54,942 nucleotides of DNA from an uncultured Acetatifactor sp. (GTDB taxonomy: Bacteria; Bacillota; Clostridia; Lachnospirales; Lachnospiraceae), in NCBI GenBank assembly GCA_934402375.1, contig CAKRUB010000019.1, positions 1-54,942 of the forward strand, in the 5' to 3' direction. A program made the translations under genes and the position numbers. A model generated the notes under the pieces. It was not told the origin of the DNA and ran no database searches. It saw only the letters and a program-made list of their open reading frames with translations. Below, in pieces: positions 25,580 to 33,366 of the stretch. How positions within the stretch are numbered: position 1 is the stretch's first letter; each line of letters opens with the position of its first letter.

Positions 25580-26110
25580 ATGAATATTACCGTCTATCTT
25601 GGTGCAAACGAAGGAAATGATCCCTGCTTACGAACAGCAGTTCAGGAATTGGGTACATGGATTGGAGCCAGCGGAAACGCGCTGATCTATGGTGGTTCTA
25701 AATCCGGGTTGATGGGAGCAATAGCCGATAGCGTTTTGATGGCTGGCGGCAAGGTGACAGGTGTCGAGCCACAGTTTTTCATCGAAAATGAATTTCAGCA
25801 TGATGGCTTGACAAAGCTGATTGTGACCAGGGATATGTCGGAGCGCAAGAATAAAATGATTGAATTGGGAGATGCCTTTATCGCTTTCCCCGGCGGAACC
25901 GGAACCTTGGAGGAAATCTCGGAGGTTATGTCAAAGGTATCTTTAAAACACTTGAACGCTCCATGCATTCTCTATAACCTGAATGGCTACTATAATGGTC
26001 TGAAAACGCTTCTGGAGCACATGATTGAAAAAGGGCTTTCCACCAAGGAACGGCAGGGGGGAATTTATTTTGCCGAAAATCTCGAAGATATTAAGCAGAT
26101 TTTGACATGA
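25580..26110 (+). CDS. LOG-family (TIGR00730-like) nucleotide phosphoribohydrolase
   Basis: 176 residues, usual length for the LOG family. Motifs: YGGSKSGLMGAIADSVLMAG, VTRDMSERKNKMIELGDAFI, and PGGTGTLEEISEVMSKVSLK, the PGGxGTxxE motif that holds the active-site Glu; the Arg and Lys of SERK are also conserved. The family hydrolyses nucleoside 5'-monophosphates, giving a base and ribose phosphate; many are misannotated lysine decarboxylases. GGAGG precedes ATG 25580. It opens the accessory island. The physiological substrate is not known. Confidence 0.92.
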   Translation: MNITVYLGANEGNDPCLRTAVQELGTWIGASGNALIYGGSKSGLMGAIADSVLMAGGKVTGVEPQFFIENEFQHDGLTKLIVTRDMSERKNKMIELGDAFIAFPGGTGTLEEISEVMSKVSLKHLNAPCILYNLNGYYNGLKTLLEHMIEKGLSTKERQGGIYFAENLEDIKQILT

Positions 26111-26119
26111 TGCGTACCG

Positions 26120-26263
26120 ATTATCCTTTTCACTTGTAACACTTACCCATGTAATCGGAGCAAAGTTATGCGTTCCGTCCTCATTGTTTGTTCCAATGAT
26201 AAAAGCAGGCTGAACACACATTGAAAAGTGCGTGCCTATCGATTTTCTCTTTACCGTTTTCAT
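26120..26263 (-). pseudogene. flavin reductase-like gene, 5' fragment, copy 1
   Basis: Starts MKTVKRKSIGTHFSMCVQPA after a good SD (GGAGAG). About 48 residues resemble the start of a flavin reductase-like FMN-binding family (GTNNEDGTHNFAPITWVSVT, then SEKDN). The frame then runs into the antisense of the LOG gene. Its first 44 codons are almost identical to copy 2 at 27986-28117. It lies directly behind abiEii. Confidence 0.75.
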
Positions 26264-26277
26264 TTATGTATCTCTCC
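26132..26277. repeat. 146-bp direct repeat, copy 1
   Basis: Differs from 27986-28131 at only four positions over 146 bp with no gap. It contains the RBS and the first 44 codons of the flavin-reductase fragment. The two copies flank the abiE pair. Confidence 0.95.
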
Positions 26278-26284
26278 AATCAGT

Positions 26285-27199
26285 CTAATTCCAGATTCCG
26301 CTATCCGCCAACTGTTTAATACTTTGAATTACTGTATCATACTTTTCCGGCACAAACAGCAATCCCGTAGTAACATCTTCGTAGTCTGACTTATAAGCTT
26401 GTTCTTCAATTATCTCATTCAGGATACCTGTAACACATATGTCTTCCTTTGCAGATGGACAAATACTTAACTCGGAACGTACCTCCCTGACCTCCGGAAT
26501 AAGTTTTACCACTTCATCTGTGATACCTATCGAATCCACAATCTTATATATATCATACAAATGCCTTGAATGGTGTGCGATTGCTCCCTGCATGTAGTAA
26601 TCGCACAATGCAAACACCTTATCAACCAGAGTTCTTTCTACCGTTTGTGTTGTAATTTCAAACGGCATCAGCTCATACCTCTTTGCCAAATCTAATCGGT
26701 TGATTTTCTTCAAGAAGCGATAGATATAATTGTCAACTAATCTCTTTGTTGTCGGAAATGGGAGCAATGCGACATAGGTTTCCACCACAAGTTCAGGTTT
26801 TAGTATACCCGACTGGTCATATATAGATGAATACGCGGCTCTGTAACAATTATAATGCCTTCTGCTTCTCGTATCATCTAAATTTGCGATTGGAAACTTC
26901 AATTCTTCCATCGTAGCAACAACTGCCTTTTTCAGTTGTCTTTTTCTTGCTTCTCCCGGTATGCCGGATTCCGCTGTATAGGATATGTCAATGTCCTCCG
27001 AAAATCTGTCCAGCAGCTGATAGCACTTTGTAAGAGATGTTCCACCTTTGAACACCATATCCCCCAATTTCTCTGACAGGGATTTCAGCACAATGGTCAC
27101 ATAGTAATCCTTTTCAATGATATTTGTGGGAATCGCAAGTTCATTAGCTGCACCAATCAGCAATTCTTCAAATGCTTCTTTATCATGATGCAAATTCAT
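26285..27199 (-). CDS. abiEii: AbiEii/AbiGii toxin, nucleotidyltransferase family
   Basis: 304 residues. KGGTSLTKCYQLL with G52/G53 and SEDIDIS (D69, D71) form the metal-binding site of the DUF1814/MenT-type nucleotidyltransferase. ITTQTVERTLVDKVFALCDY contains a further conserved Lys. Toxins of this type are nucleotidyltransferases that block growth, and related MenT enzymes modify tRNA 3' ends. AbiE systems can cause abortive phage infection. It overlaps the antitoxin gene by 17 bp, as usual for the operon. No sign of inactivation is seen. Confidence 0.93.
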   Translation of the reverse strand: MNLHHDKEAFEELLIGAANELAIPTNIIEKDYYVTIVLKSLSEKLGDMVFKGGTSLTKCYQLLDRFSEDIDISYTAESGIPGEARKRQLKKAVVATMEELKFPIANLDDTRSRRHYNCYRAAYSSIYDQSGILKPELVVETYVALLPFPTTKRLVDNYIYRFLKKINRLDLAKRYELMPFEITTQTVERTLVDKVFALCDYYMQGAIAHHSRHLYDIYKIVDSIGITDEVVKLIPEVREVRSELSICPSAKEDICVTGILNEIIEEQAYKSDYEDVTTGLLFVPEKYDTVIQSIKQLADSGIWN

Positions 27200-27809
27200 A
27201 GATCATCCCCCATTCAATCATTTTTTTTGCCGTTGCTCCGGTTAATGCAGAAGCCACCTCTGATAACTGCTCTTTTGTAAATTTCTTCTTTCTTATATAA
27301 GAAATCAAAATATCTGCAGTTTCTTTTATTGTCAGTTCGGTATACTTTTCTGCCTGACCGATACTATCAAGCAGCTGCAACAAGTCAGCATTTTCCTCCG
27401 ACACCGGAATAGATGATTTCTTCACTCTTACTTTCTGATTGCCAACCATAATCGTGCGTCCATTGGTTGCTTCACGGTTTGTAACCACCTCAATAACTGC
27501 AGGCATCTGCGTTGTTAAGCCTAATTGGTTGGCAAATGACAAGCCTGTAATATATCCGAATTTATTAGATTCGTTTTCCACATATTTACGCATAATGACT
27601 ATAGATGGATCCAGATAGCTCTTTCCAAGTAATCCTTCACGCTTTGGTATAAAGTATATTCCACTATCGTATCTTTCCAGAAAACCGCTTGCCACAAGTC
27701 TCTTCACCGACTGGCGAACAGCATTTTCAGATAAGCCATCAATGTACAAGTCAGTTAGGAAAATAGGCTCATTATATCCATAATTATCCATGAAGTAGTT
27801 TTTTAACAT
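27183..27809 (-). CDS. abiEi: AbiEi antitoxin, winged-helix regulator
   Basis: 208 residues. The N-terminal winged helix (about 1-65) includes AVRQSVKRLVASGFLERY and GIYFIPKR, the AbiEi N-terminal domain. The C-terminal domain (YITGLSFANQLGLTTQMPA, VIEVVTNREA, RVKKSSIPV) matches AbiEi. Known AbiEi proteins repress their own operon through inverted repeats and block the toxin without tight contact (type IV). Upstream AT-rich DNA at 27810-27880 contains TTGACA and TATAAT elements but no promoter pair is certain. Confidence 0.92.
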   Translation of the reverse strand: MLKNYFMDNYGYNEPIFLTDLYIDGLSENAVRQSVKRLVASGFLERYDSGIYFIPKREGLLGKSYLDPSIVIMRKYVENESNKFGYITGLSFANQLGLTTQMPAVIEVVTNREATNGRTIMVGNQKVRVKKSSIPVSEENADLLQLLDSIGQAEKYTELTIKETADILISYIRKKKFTKEQLSEVASALTGATAKKMIEWGMIYEFAS

Positions 27810-27985
27810 ACTCTCACCTCTACGATCAAAGTACCATAATTATATGAACAATGTCAATATATGTGTCTTTTTTATTATATCCAACCGTACAATCAATAAT
27901 CACACATTTTATTCCGAAAAATCACCGATTTTACCGAGCAAATTTCCAATACTGTGATACATTCCCGAATAAATGACAGGGTCAA

Positions 27986-28117
27986 ACTTGTAACGCTTAC
28001 CCATGTAATCGGAGCAAAGTTATGCGTTCCGTCCTCATTGTTCGTTCCAATGATAAAAGCAGGCTGAACACACATTGAAAAGTGAGTACCTATCGATTTT
28101 CTCTTTACCGTTTTCAT
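27986..28117 (-). pseudogene. flavin reductase-like gene, 5' fragment, copy 2
   Basis: 44 codons (MKTVKRKSIGTHFSMCVQPA...ITWVSVTS) match copy 1, then the frame diverges into unrelated sequence (LTLSFIRECI) and stops at 27893. Its ATG follows the Fic stop codon directly (TAAATG), and its SD is in the end of the Fic gene, so the original gene was probably translationally coupled to fic. Confidence 0.75.
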
Positions 28118-28131
28118 TTATGTATCTCTCC
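27986..28131. repeat. 146-bp direct repeat, copy 2
   Basis: Same length as copy 1 at 26132-26277 with four mismatches. Includes the last codons of the Fic gene and the flavin-reductase 5' fragment. Confidence 0.95.
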
Positions 28132-29257
28132 TCATTATCCCTAAATACTCCTCATAGGCAAACACCCTGTTTCTCGCGACATTGGTTGTCTCCTGCAAAA
28201 TTCCAATTTCCACAAGCTTCTTCACAGCCGTAGCCACAGTATTATAACTAACCTCTAATTCCTTGGCAGTTTTCTTAATATCAATAATCGGATATTGCTC
28301 AATATAATCAAAAACTGCTCTTAAATTGTCTTTGCTTCGAGTTGTTTTCGGCAGCTTTTCTATATTTCTATCATGCAACGCAGAAAGCTGACAAATTGCT
28401 TCCAAAGAATCCGATGCGGCTTTACTCACCGCTTCCAAAAAGAATCTTATCCATTGTTCAAAGTTACCGCTTCTTCTGACTTCACTAATTCTATCATAAT
28501 ATTCCACTTGGTTTTTTTTCAAGAAATAGGATATATAGATAACCGGCTTAGCCAGCAGCCCTTGTTCCATCAAATACAGTAATATCAGAAGTCTTCCGAT
28601 CCTTCCATTTCCATCTAAAAAAGGATGTACCGTTTCAAACTGATAATGAATCAATGCCACTCGAATCAATGGATCATAATCCACGTTCTCATTGATAAAC
28701 TTCTCCAAATCAGACATCGCATTTTGCATATCTTCTACATTTGGCGGCACATATCTTGCATCTTTTAACGAGCAGTTGGCCGGTCCGATCCAATTTTGAG
28801 AATATCTAAATTCCCCCGGCGTCTTATCCTGTCCACGAACCCCTTCCATTAGCACCTCATGTACTTCTCTTATCAATCTACAACATAACGGCAATTTTTC
28901 TAAACGTTTCAGCGCATACTGTGTTGCTTTCACATAATTGATCACATCCGAAACATCCAGATTTGTATTTGTTTCCACTTCCGGGTCCAGTACATCATCA
29001 AGAGTGCACTGTGTCCCTTCTATTTGTGAAGAAATCAACGCTTCCTTTCTTACATACATTGCTATAAACAAATCAGCGTTGGAAATTAACTGTGATGCAG
29101 TATCAAGCTTCACGAGTTGTTTATTTGCGTCTACTAAGAGTCTCACGATTTCCTCATCCATTTCAATTTCCGGTATCGGCGGTAATGGATTTGGTTTAAA
29201 TGATTGGTAAGCAGCCTCCCCTGTTAAATTGTCAACATATTTTCCTGCACGATTCAT
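28118..29257 (-). CDS. Fic family protein (AMPylating-type) with C-terminal winged helix
   Basis: 379 residues from ATG 29257 (AAGGAG 7 nt upstream). Fic core: HPFLDGNGRIGR at 211-222 with catalytic His211. The N-terminal inhibitory helix is at 76-81 (SSQIEG), so it is a class II, self-inhibited Fic. An N-terminal Fic_N domain precedes it, and a C-terminal winged helix (IDIKKTAKELEVSYNTVATA) follows. Fic proteins typically transfer AMP onto a target protein. Here the winged helix suggests DNA or self regulation. It may be a toxin-like element of the island; no antitoxin gene is adjacent. Confidence 0.93.
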   Translation of the reverse strand: MNRAGKYVDNLTGEAAYQSFKPNPLPPIPEIEMDEEIVRLLVDANKQLVKLDTASQLISNADLFIAMYVRKEALISSQIEGTQCTLDDVLDPEVETNTNLDVSDVINYVKATQYALKRLEKLPLCCRLIREVHEVLMEGVRGQDKTPGEFRYSQNWIGPANCSLKDARYVPPNVEDMQNAMSDLEKFINENVDYDPLIRVALIHYQFETVHPFLDGNGRIGRLLILLYLMEQGLLAKPVIYISYFLKKNQVEYYDRISEVRRSGNFEQWIRFFLEAVSKAASDSLEAICQLSALHDRNIEKLPKTTRSKDNLRAVFDYIEQYPIIDIKKTAKELEVSYNTVATAVKKLVEIGILQETTNVARNRVFAYEEYLGIMRRDT

Positions 29258-29421
29258 ATAACTCTCCTTGTTTTGCAAAGCAAAATGCCTGCCTGATTAT
29301 GCAGGCAGAGATTTTTTCCTCATTTTGAAATAAGTACCCTTATTATACCCTGCTTATTTCAAAAAGTCACATAGTTTTTGAAATAAAAATCTAATTTATG
29401 AAATCTAATTTCAAAAAGTAT

Positions 29422-29457
29422 AAAGGAGGCTCTTACAAGCAAGCTTGTATCGCCTCT
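29422..29457. repeat. 36-nt hairpin repeat, copy 1
   Basis: Identical to 29601-29636. Folds as GGAGGC...GCCTC with an inner TACAAG-caag-CTTGTA stem. Not followed by a T-run here, so less likely to terminate. Confidence 0.9.
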
Positions 29458-29588
29458 CACCACACTCTTGAGAAATGCAGCTCGATTCCGCTTTGCTTCA
29501 TCTCGCTGTATGGCTTTCGCCTCACTCCCCGTCCGTGCTCAACCTCCAAATGCTTCGCATTCGTCGGTTGTACGGCTTTCGCATTATA

Positions 29589-29650
29589 GTCCCCACATAA
29601 AAAGGAGGCTCTTACAAGCAAGCTTGTATCGCCTCTTTTTATGTGGGGAC
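29589..29650. terminator. long inverted repeat and terminator after spoIVB
   Basis: A 62-nt inverted repeat: GTCCCCACATAAAAAG pairs with its complement ending ATGTGGGGAC, and contains the second 36-nt repeat (29601-29636). With T-runs on both sides it can stop transcription from either direction. Confidence 0.85.
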
Positions 29651-29659
29651 TGCACGGAC

Positions 29660-31012
29660 TCAATGCTCCAGCATGTTTTCGATAAATATTCCATATCCTC
29701 TGGAGCTGTCTTGGACGAGAACGTGGGTGACTGCACCGATGATCTTGCCGTTCTGGATGATGGGACTGCCGCTCATTCCCTGAACAATGCCGCCGGTGAG
29801 CTCCAGCAGGTCCGGATCCGTCACCTTTAATTCGATTCCGCGGTTTACATTGTCATGGTCAAGGTGAAGCTCTGTAATCTCGATGTCATAGTATTTCGTC
29901 GTTCCGTCCACCGTGCAGAGGATCTGCGCCGCCCCGCGCTGGATCTCCTGCTTTAAACCGATCGGAAGCGCATCTCTTGTTCCCAACGCCAGCGCCTTGG
30001 AATTGCAGGAGCCAAAAATGCCCTGTGTGCTGTTCTTTGTGATGGTTCCTAAAATATGAGAATCCGAGTAGACGATCAGTCCGGTCATCTCTCCGGGATT
30101 GCCTACCGTGCCCTTCTTAATGTCAATAATGCTCGTCTCATAAAGCGTTCCGCCGTCCACACGCATCAGCGTGCTTGTATCCACATCATTGATCCCGTGC
30201 CCGAGCGCCCCGAAATTTCCATGGCTGTCGATGTAGGTCATTGTTCCCACACCCTGTGCATTATCCCTGACCCAGACACCGATCTTATATTTCCCGCTCT
30301 CGTCCTTCTGGGGCTGAATCGCCACCTCTATAGTCTCGCCGTTCCGCTCCACCGTCAGAACGACCGGATTTCCCCCGCTTTCCTCGACCATTTTGATTAC
30401 TTCATCCTTCTTTTCCACAGCTGTTCCGTTGACCTTACGGATGTAATCGCCGGACTTCACAATGTTCTTTCCGGGCGAACAGCTCACGCCGCCCTCGCCC
30501 TGAAACTCGCCCGTTCCGACGACAAGCACACCGTCCGTCTCGATATAGATGCCGATTGGCGTTCCCACCGGTATCAGCTCCTGATCCTCGATGACCCGGA
30601 TTCCCACCTGCTTCACCGGAAGAAATCCGAACAGCTTCACCTGCATCTGATAGGAGGACTGTGCGTCCATCTTCATCGTGACCGTCCTGCTCAGGTCAAT
30701 GTCTACGGCTCCCTCCGGTATATTGCTCTTTCCGCCCTCACTTACACTGACAATATCCGCCTTCGCGGGGATTCCCAAGCGAAAGGATTCCTCCTCCCCG
30801 GCGCGGACATTGATGACTGAGGGAATGCTGCTGTCTATATAATAGCAGACCATTCCGGTCAGGAACGCACAGCTGATGACAAGAAGCGCCACAAGCATTG
30901 CCCGGTAAACTTTCAGCCGCCTGACCCTTATCTTCCAGTTCTGGAGAATGACTACCATCTCCCCGCCCGCTTGTTCCTTGATTCTGTCCTTTTCCTCTCT
31001 CTCTCTATCCAT
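29660..31012 (-). CDS. spoIVB: SpoIVB serine peptidase (S55), sporulation signalling
   Basis: 450 residues. In the forespore, SpoIVB is secreted into the intermembrane space and cleaves SpoIVFA to activate sigma-K processing. It has an N-terminal TM helix (about 39-61), a PDZ domain (GDYIRKVNGTAVEKKDEVIK) and the S55 catalytic domain with FGALGHGINDVDT (His) and GMSGSPIIQNGKIIGAV (nucleophile Ser). GAGGAG lies 10 nt from ATG 31012. It follows recN by 86 bp in the standard order but is not followed by spo0A. Confidence 0.95.
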   Translation of the reverse strand: MDREREEKDRIKEQAGGEMVVILQNWKIRVRRLKVYRAMLVALLVISCAFLTGMVCYYIDSSIPSVINVRAGEEESFRLGIPAKADIVSVSEGGKSNIPEGAVDIDLSRTVTMKMDAQSSYQMQVKLFGFLPVKQVGIRVIEDQELIPVGTPIGIYIETDGVLVVGTGEFQGEGGVSCSPGKNIVKSGDYIRKVNGTAVEKKDEVIKMVEESGGNPVVLTVERNGETIEVAIQPQKDESGKYKIGVWVRDNAQGVGTMTYIDSHGNFGALGHGINDVDTSTLMRVDGGTLYETSIIDIKKGTVGNPGEMTGLIVYSDSHILGTITKNSTQGIFGSCNSKALALGTRDALPIGLKQEIQRGAAQILCTVDGTTKYYDIEITELHLDHDNVNRGIELKVTDPDLLELTGGIVQGMSGSPIIQNGKIIGAVTHVLVQDSSRGYGIFIENMLEH

Positions 31013-31041
31013 ACTCTACACGCTCCTCAAATACAAACCAT

Positions 31042-31070
31042 ACAAAAAGAGACCCTGCCAAGGTCTCTTT
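31042..31070 (-). terminator. terminator after recN
   Basis: AAAGAGACC (31046-31054) pairs with GGTCTCTTT (31062-31070), with TTTTTG following on the minus strand. It separates recN from spoIVB, which therefore needs its own (forespore) promoter. Confidence 0.85.
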
Positions 31071-31098
31071 GCATTTGTCGTATATAGTATGGGTCTTT

Positions 31099-32784
31099 TT
31101 AATCTTTTTTATGCTGCTTTGCCTGTCTGCGCATCTCTCTCGCATTGGATAAAGCTGCTTCGGAAAGGGCGTCACTCCCGAGCAGTCTTGCAAGCTCGCA
31201 GAGACCTTCTTCCTCCTCCAGCAGCCGGATGTCCGTAATGGTATTTTCTCCCGTACTGCTTTTTTCAATACAAAAATGTCTGTCCGCCATCGCCGCGATC
31301 TGCGGAAGATGGGTGATACAGATAACCTGATGCGCATGTGCAAGCGTATCCAGCTGTTCCGATACCCGCCATGCCGTACGCCCGCTGATTCCTGTATCAA
31401 TCTCGTCGAAGATGAGCGTGTCGATTTCATCCCTTCCCGCAAGCACTGTCTTGATTGCCAGCATGATGCGGGACAATTCACCGCCGCTTGCCACCTGACC
31501 GAGCGGCTTCAGGGATTCCCCGGGATTCGTCGTGATCAGGAATTCAACGTCATCCCAGCCCTTTGCCGTCATATTCTGCTCAGGCCGCACCGCAATTTCA
31601 AATTCCACCGTGAGAAAATTCAGATGCACAAGGGCATCCCGAAGCTGTCCCTGTAAGATCACGGCATTTTTCTGCCTGATCTGTGTCAGCTTTGCGCATG
31701 CCGCCTTTAATCTCTCCTCCGCCTGTGAAAGCTGCTCTGTCAGCTCCCTGATATAGACATCGTAATCCGTCAGTTTCTCCAGAAGCTTCTGCCTTTCCTG
31801 CCCATAGCGGATCACATCCTCGATCGTATTACCGTATTTTCCCTTTAAATGATTCAGCAGATTCAGGCGCTCCTCGACGGAAGTGAAATCCTCCTCGTCA
31901 AACTCGCAGTCCCCCAGATATTCCGCGACATCCCTGTTATAATCCGCAAGCAGATTGTCGATCTCCGCCAGCTGCCCTTCCAGCTCCTCCAGCCTCGGGT
32001 CATAGGACGCTACCCCTCTGATGGCGCGCAATGCACGGCTGAGCGCACTTCCCGCGCCTCCCTCGCTGTCATTCCCCGTCATCTGATAGCTCTCGGACAG
32101 GCTCTCCGTAATTTTCTTGCTGTTGCTCATGATGCGATAGCGCTGCTCCAGCTCATCATCCTCGCCTGGCACAAGTCTGGCTTCCTCAATCTCCTGCCAT
32201 TCAAACTCGGCGAGAGACTGTTCCTTCGCCTTTGTCTCCTCGTCCATCGTTCCGCCGGACAATTCCTTCCTCAGACGTCTGCAGGCTTCAAATTCCTCCT
32301 CCACGGCCCGCGCCGCACTCTCATACTCCGCTCCGCAGAAGGAATCAAGGATTTCCATATGCTTTTTTTTGTTCAAAAGAGACTGGTGCTCGTGCTGCCC
32401 GTGAATATCAATCAGAATCTCCGCCAGCTCCCTGACCTGCTTCGCCGTGACGGTCTCTCCGTTAATCTTGCAGACGCTCTTGCCGACCTGCATCTTCCGG
32501 CTGATGATGACCGTTCCGTCCTCCGATGCATCCAGCTCCATCTGCGCGAGCTTTTCCCGCACCTTCGCGCTGTCCGCGTCAAAGACCAGCTCCACCAGTG
32601 CGCTGTCCGCACCCTTCCGCAGCATCTCCTTCTCGAATTTTCCGCCCAACGCAAGATTGACACTGCCGATCAGCAGGGATTTACCCGCACCTGTCTCACC
32701 TGTCAGTATATTCAGTCCTCTTCCGAATTCCACCTCTGTCTCTTCCATCAGAGCAAAATTTTTCACATGTAAACTTTGCAGCAT
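31099..32784 (-). CDS. recN: DNA repair protein RecN
   Basis: 561 residues from ATG 32784 (GGGGAGAAG upstream; the ORF's first ATG at 32802 has none). SMC-like ATPase acting early in double-strand break repair. Walker A is LTGETGAGKSLLIGSV, with a coiled-coil middle (about 150-370), then signature ASGGELSRIMLAIK and Walker B IFDEIDTGISG. HQVICITHLPQIAAMADRHF is the conserved C-terminal His switch. It follows argR by 22 bp, as in many Bacillota. Confidence 0.96.
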   Translation of the reverse strand: MLQSLHVKNFALMEETEVEFGRGLNILTGETGAGKSLLIGSVNLALGGKFEKEMLRKGADSALVELVFDADSAKVREKLAQMELDASEDGTVIISRKMQVGKSVCKINGETVTAKQVRELAEILIDIHGQHEHQSLLNKKKHMEILDSFCGAEYESAARAVEEEFEACRRLRKELSGGTMDEETKAKEQSLAEFEWQEIEEARLVPGEDDELEQRYRIMSNSKKITESLSESYQMTGNDSEGGAGSALSRALRAIRGVASYDPRLEELEGQLAEIDNLLADYNRDVAEYLGDCEFDEEDFTSVEERLNLLNHLKGKYGNTIEDVIRYGQERQKLLEKLTDYDVYIRELTEQLSQAEERLKAACAKLTQIRQKNAVILQGQLRDALVHLNFLTVEFEIAVRPEQNMTAKGWDDVEFLITTNPGESLKPLGQVASGGELSRIMLAIKTVLAGRDEIDTLIFDEIDTGISGRTAWRVSEQLDTLAHAHQVICITHLPQIAAMADRHFCIEKSSTGENTITDIRLLEEEEGLCELARLLGSDALSEAALSNAREMRRQAKQHKKD

Positions 32785-32806
32785 TTTATCTTCTCCCCAC
32801 AATGCC

Positions 32807-33268
32807 TCAATGACGGTCAGCCTTTACCAGTCCCTGTATCCTCTCCATCAGCGCCCTCGTCTCCTCCACGCTTCTCACCGCGGCAAAAATCGTGTCGTCA
32901 CCGGCGATACAGCCGACCAGCTCCGAAAATTTCAGCGCATCCAGTGCAGCGGCTACTGCCATCGCCATGCCGGAGACCGTTTTGATAACAAGAATATTCT
33001 GCGCCATATCCATAGAGACATACCCCGCTTTCAGCACACGGATATATTTGTCTCCCATGTGACCGTCCTCCTGCTGTAAAACGGCATATTTCTGTCTTCC
33101 GCTTCCGGCGGGAACCTTCGTCAGCTTCAGTTCCCTGATGTCTCTGGAAACCGTCGCCTGAGTCACGGCAAAGCCAGCATCCCGCAACCTTGCCGCCAGC
33201 TCCTCCTGCGTCTCCACATCATTCTGTTGGATAATTTCCACAATTCTCTCATGTCGGTTCTTTTTCAT
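32807..33268 (-). CDS. argR: arginine repressor ArgR
   Basis: 154 residues from ATG 33268. The N-terminal winged helix (ERIVEIIQQNDVETQEELAA, ATVSRDIRELKLTKV) binds ARG boxes; the C-terminal domain with GCIAGDDTIFAAV binds arginine and forms the hexamer. The ORF extends upstream to 33334 only because the structured leader has no stop there. The gene order nadK-argR-recN is standard in Bacillota. Its leader carries copy B of the repeated element; no ARG box was recognised near it, so regulation through the leader is possible. Confidence 0.95.
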   Translation of the reverse strand: MKKNRHERIVEIIQQNDVETQEELAARLRDAGFAVTQATVSRDIRELKLTKVPAGSGRQKYAVLQQEDGHMGDKYIRVLKAGYVSMDMAQNILVIKTVSGMAMAVAAALDALKFSELVGCIAGDDTIFAAVRSVEETRALMERIQGLVKADRH

Positions 33269-33276
33269 GGTTACAC

Positions 33277-33366
33277 CCATTTCCGCGCACGCCCTTTGCG
33301 CATATGAGTTTGTGTCAAGTGCGCGCAGACACAAATCTCATGATTGAAAAATTCCATTTTTTAATC
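33277..33366 (-). promoter_or_regulatory. structured leader element, copy B (before argR)
   Basis: Hairpin 1 (33342-33366) begins 1 bp after the nadK stop. Hairpin 2 pairs ATGAGaTTTGTGTC (33328-33341) with GACACAAACTCAT (33304-33316), with a bulged A and the same 11-nt loop TGCGCGCACTT. CGCGCAC in the loop can pair with GTGCGCG (33284-33290, minus strand). The stem differs from copy A by C-G to U-A at the same pair (12894/12929), a compensatory change. Confidence 0.72.

Larger units (their letters stand above)
29258..29659. other. intergenic repeat region between spoIVB and fic
   Basis: About 400 bp without a convincing gene. It holds two copies of a 36-nt hairpin repeat 179 bp apart, a 62-nt inverted repeat after spoIVB and two near-copies of GCGAAAGCCGTACA within the spacer (minus strand, about 29509-29580). 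The short frames in it are repeat translations. Confidence 0.7.

Noticed and set aside
25943..26263. 106-residue minus-strand frame as a full gene
   Set aside because: Only the first 48 or so codons look like a flavin reductase; the rest is antisense to the LOG-family gene.
26132..28131. Insertion sequence or composite transposon
   Set aside because: The flanking repeats are gene fragments in direct orientation and no transposase or terminal inverted repeats are seen.
29398..29663. Short frames in the repeat region
   Set aside because: Both strands give frames that are only translations of the hairpin repeat and its spacer.
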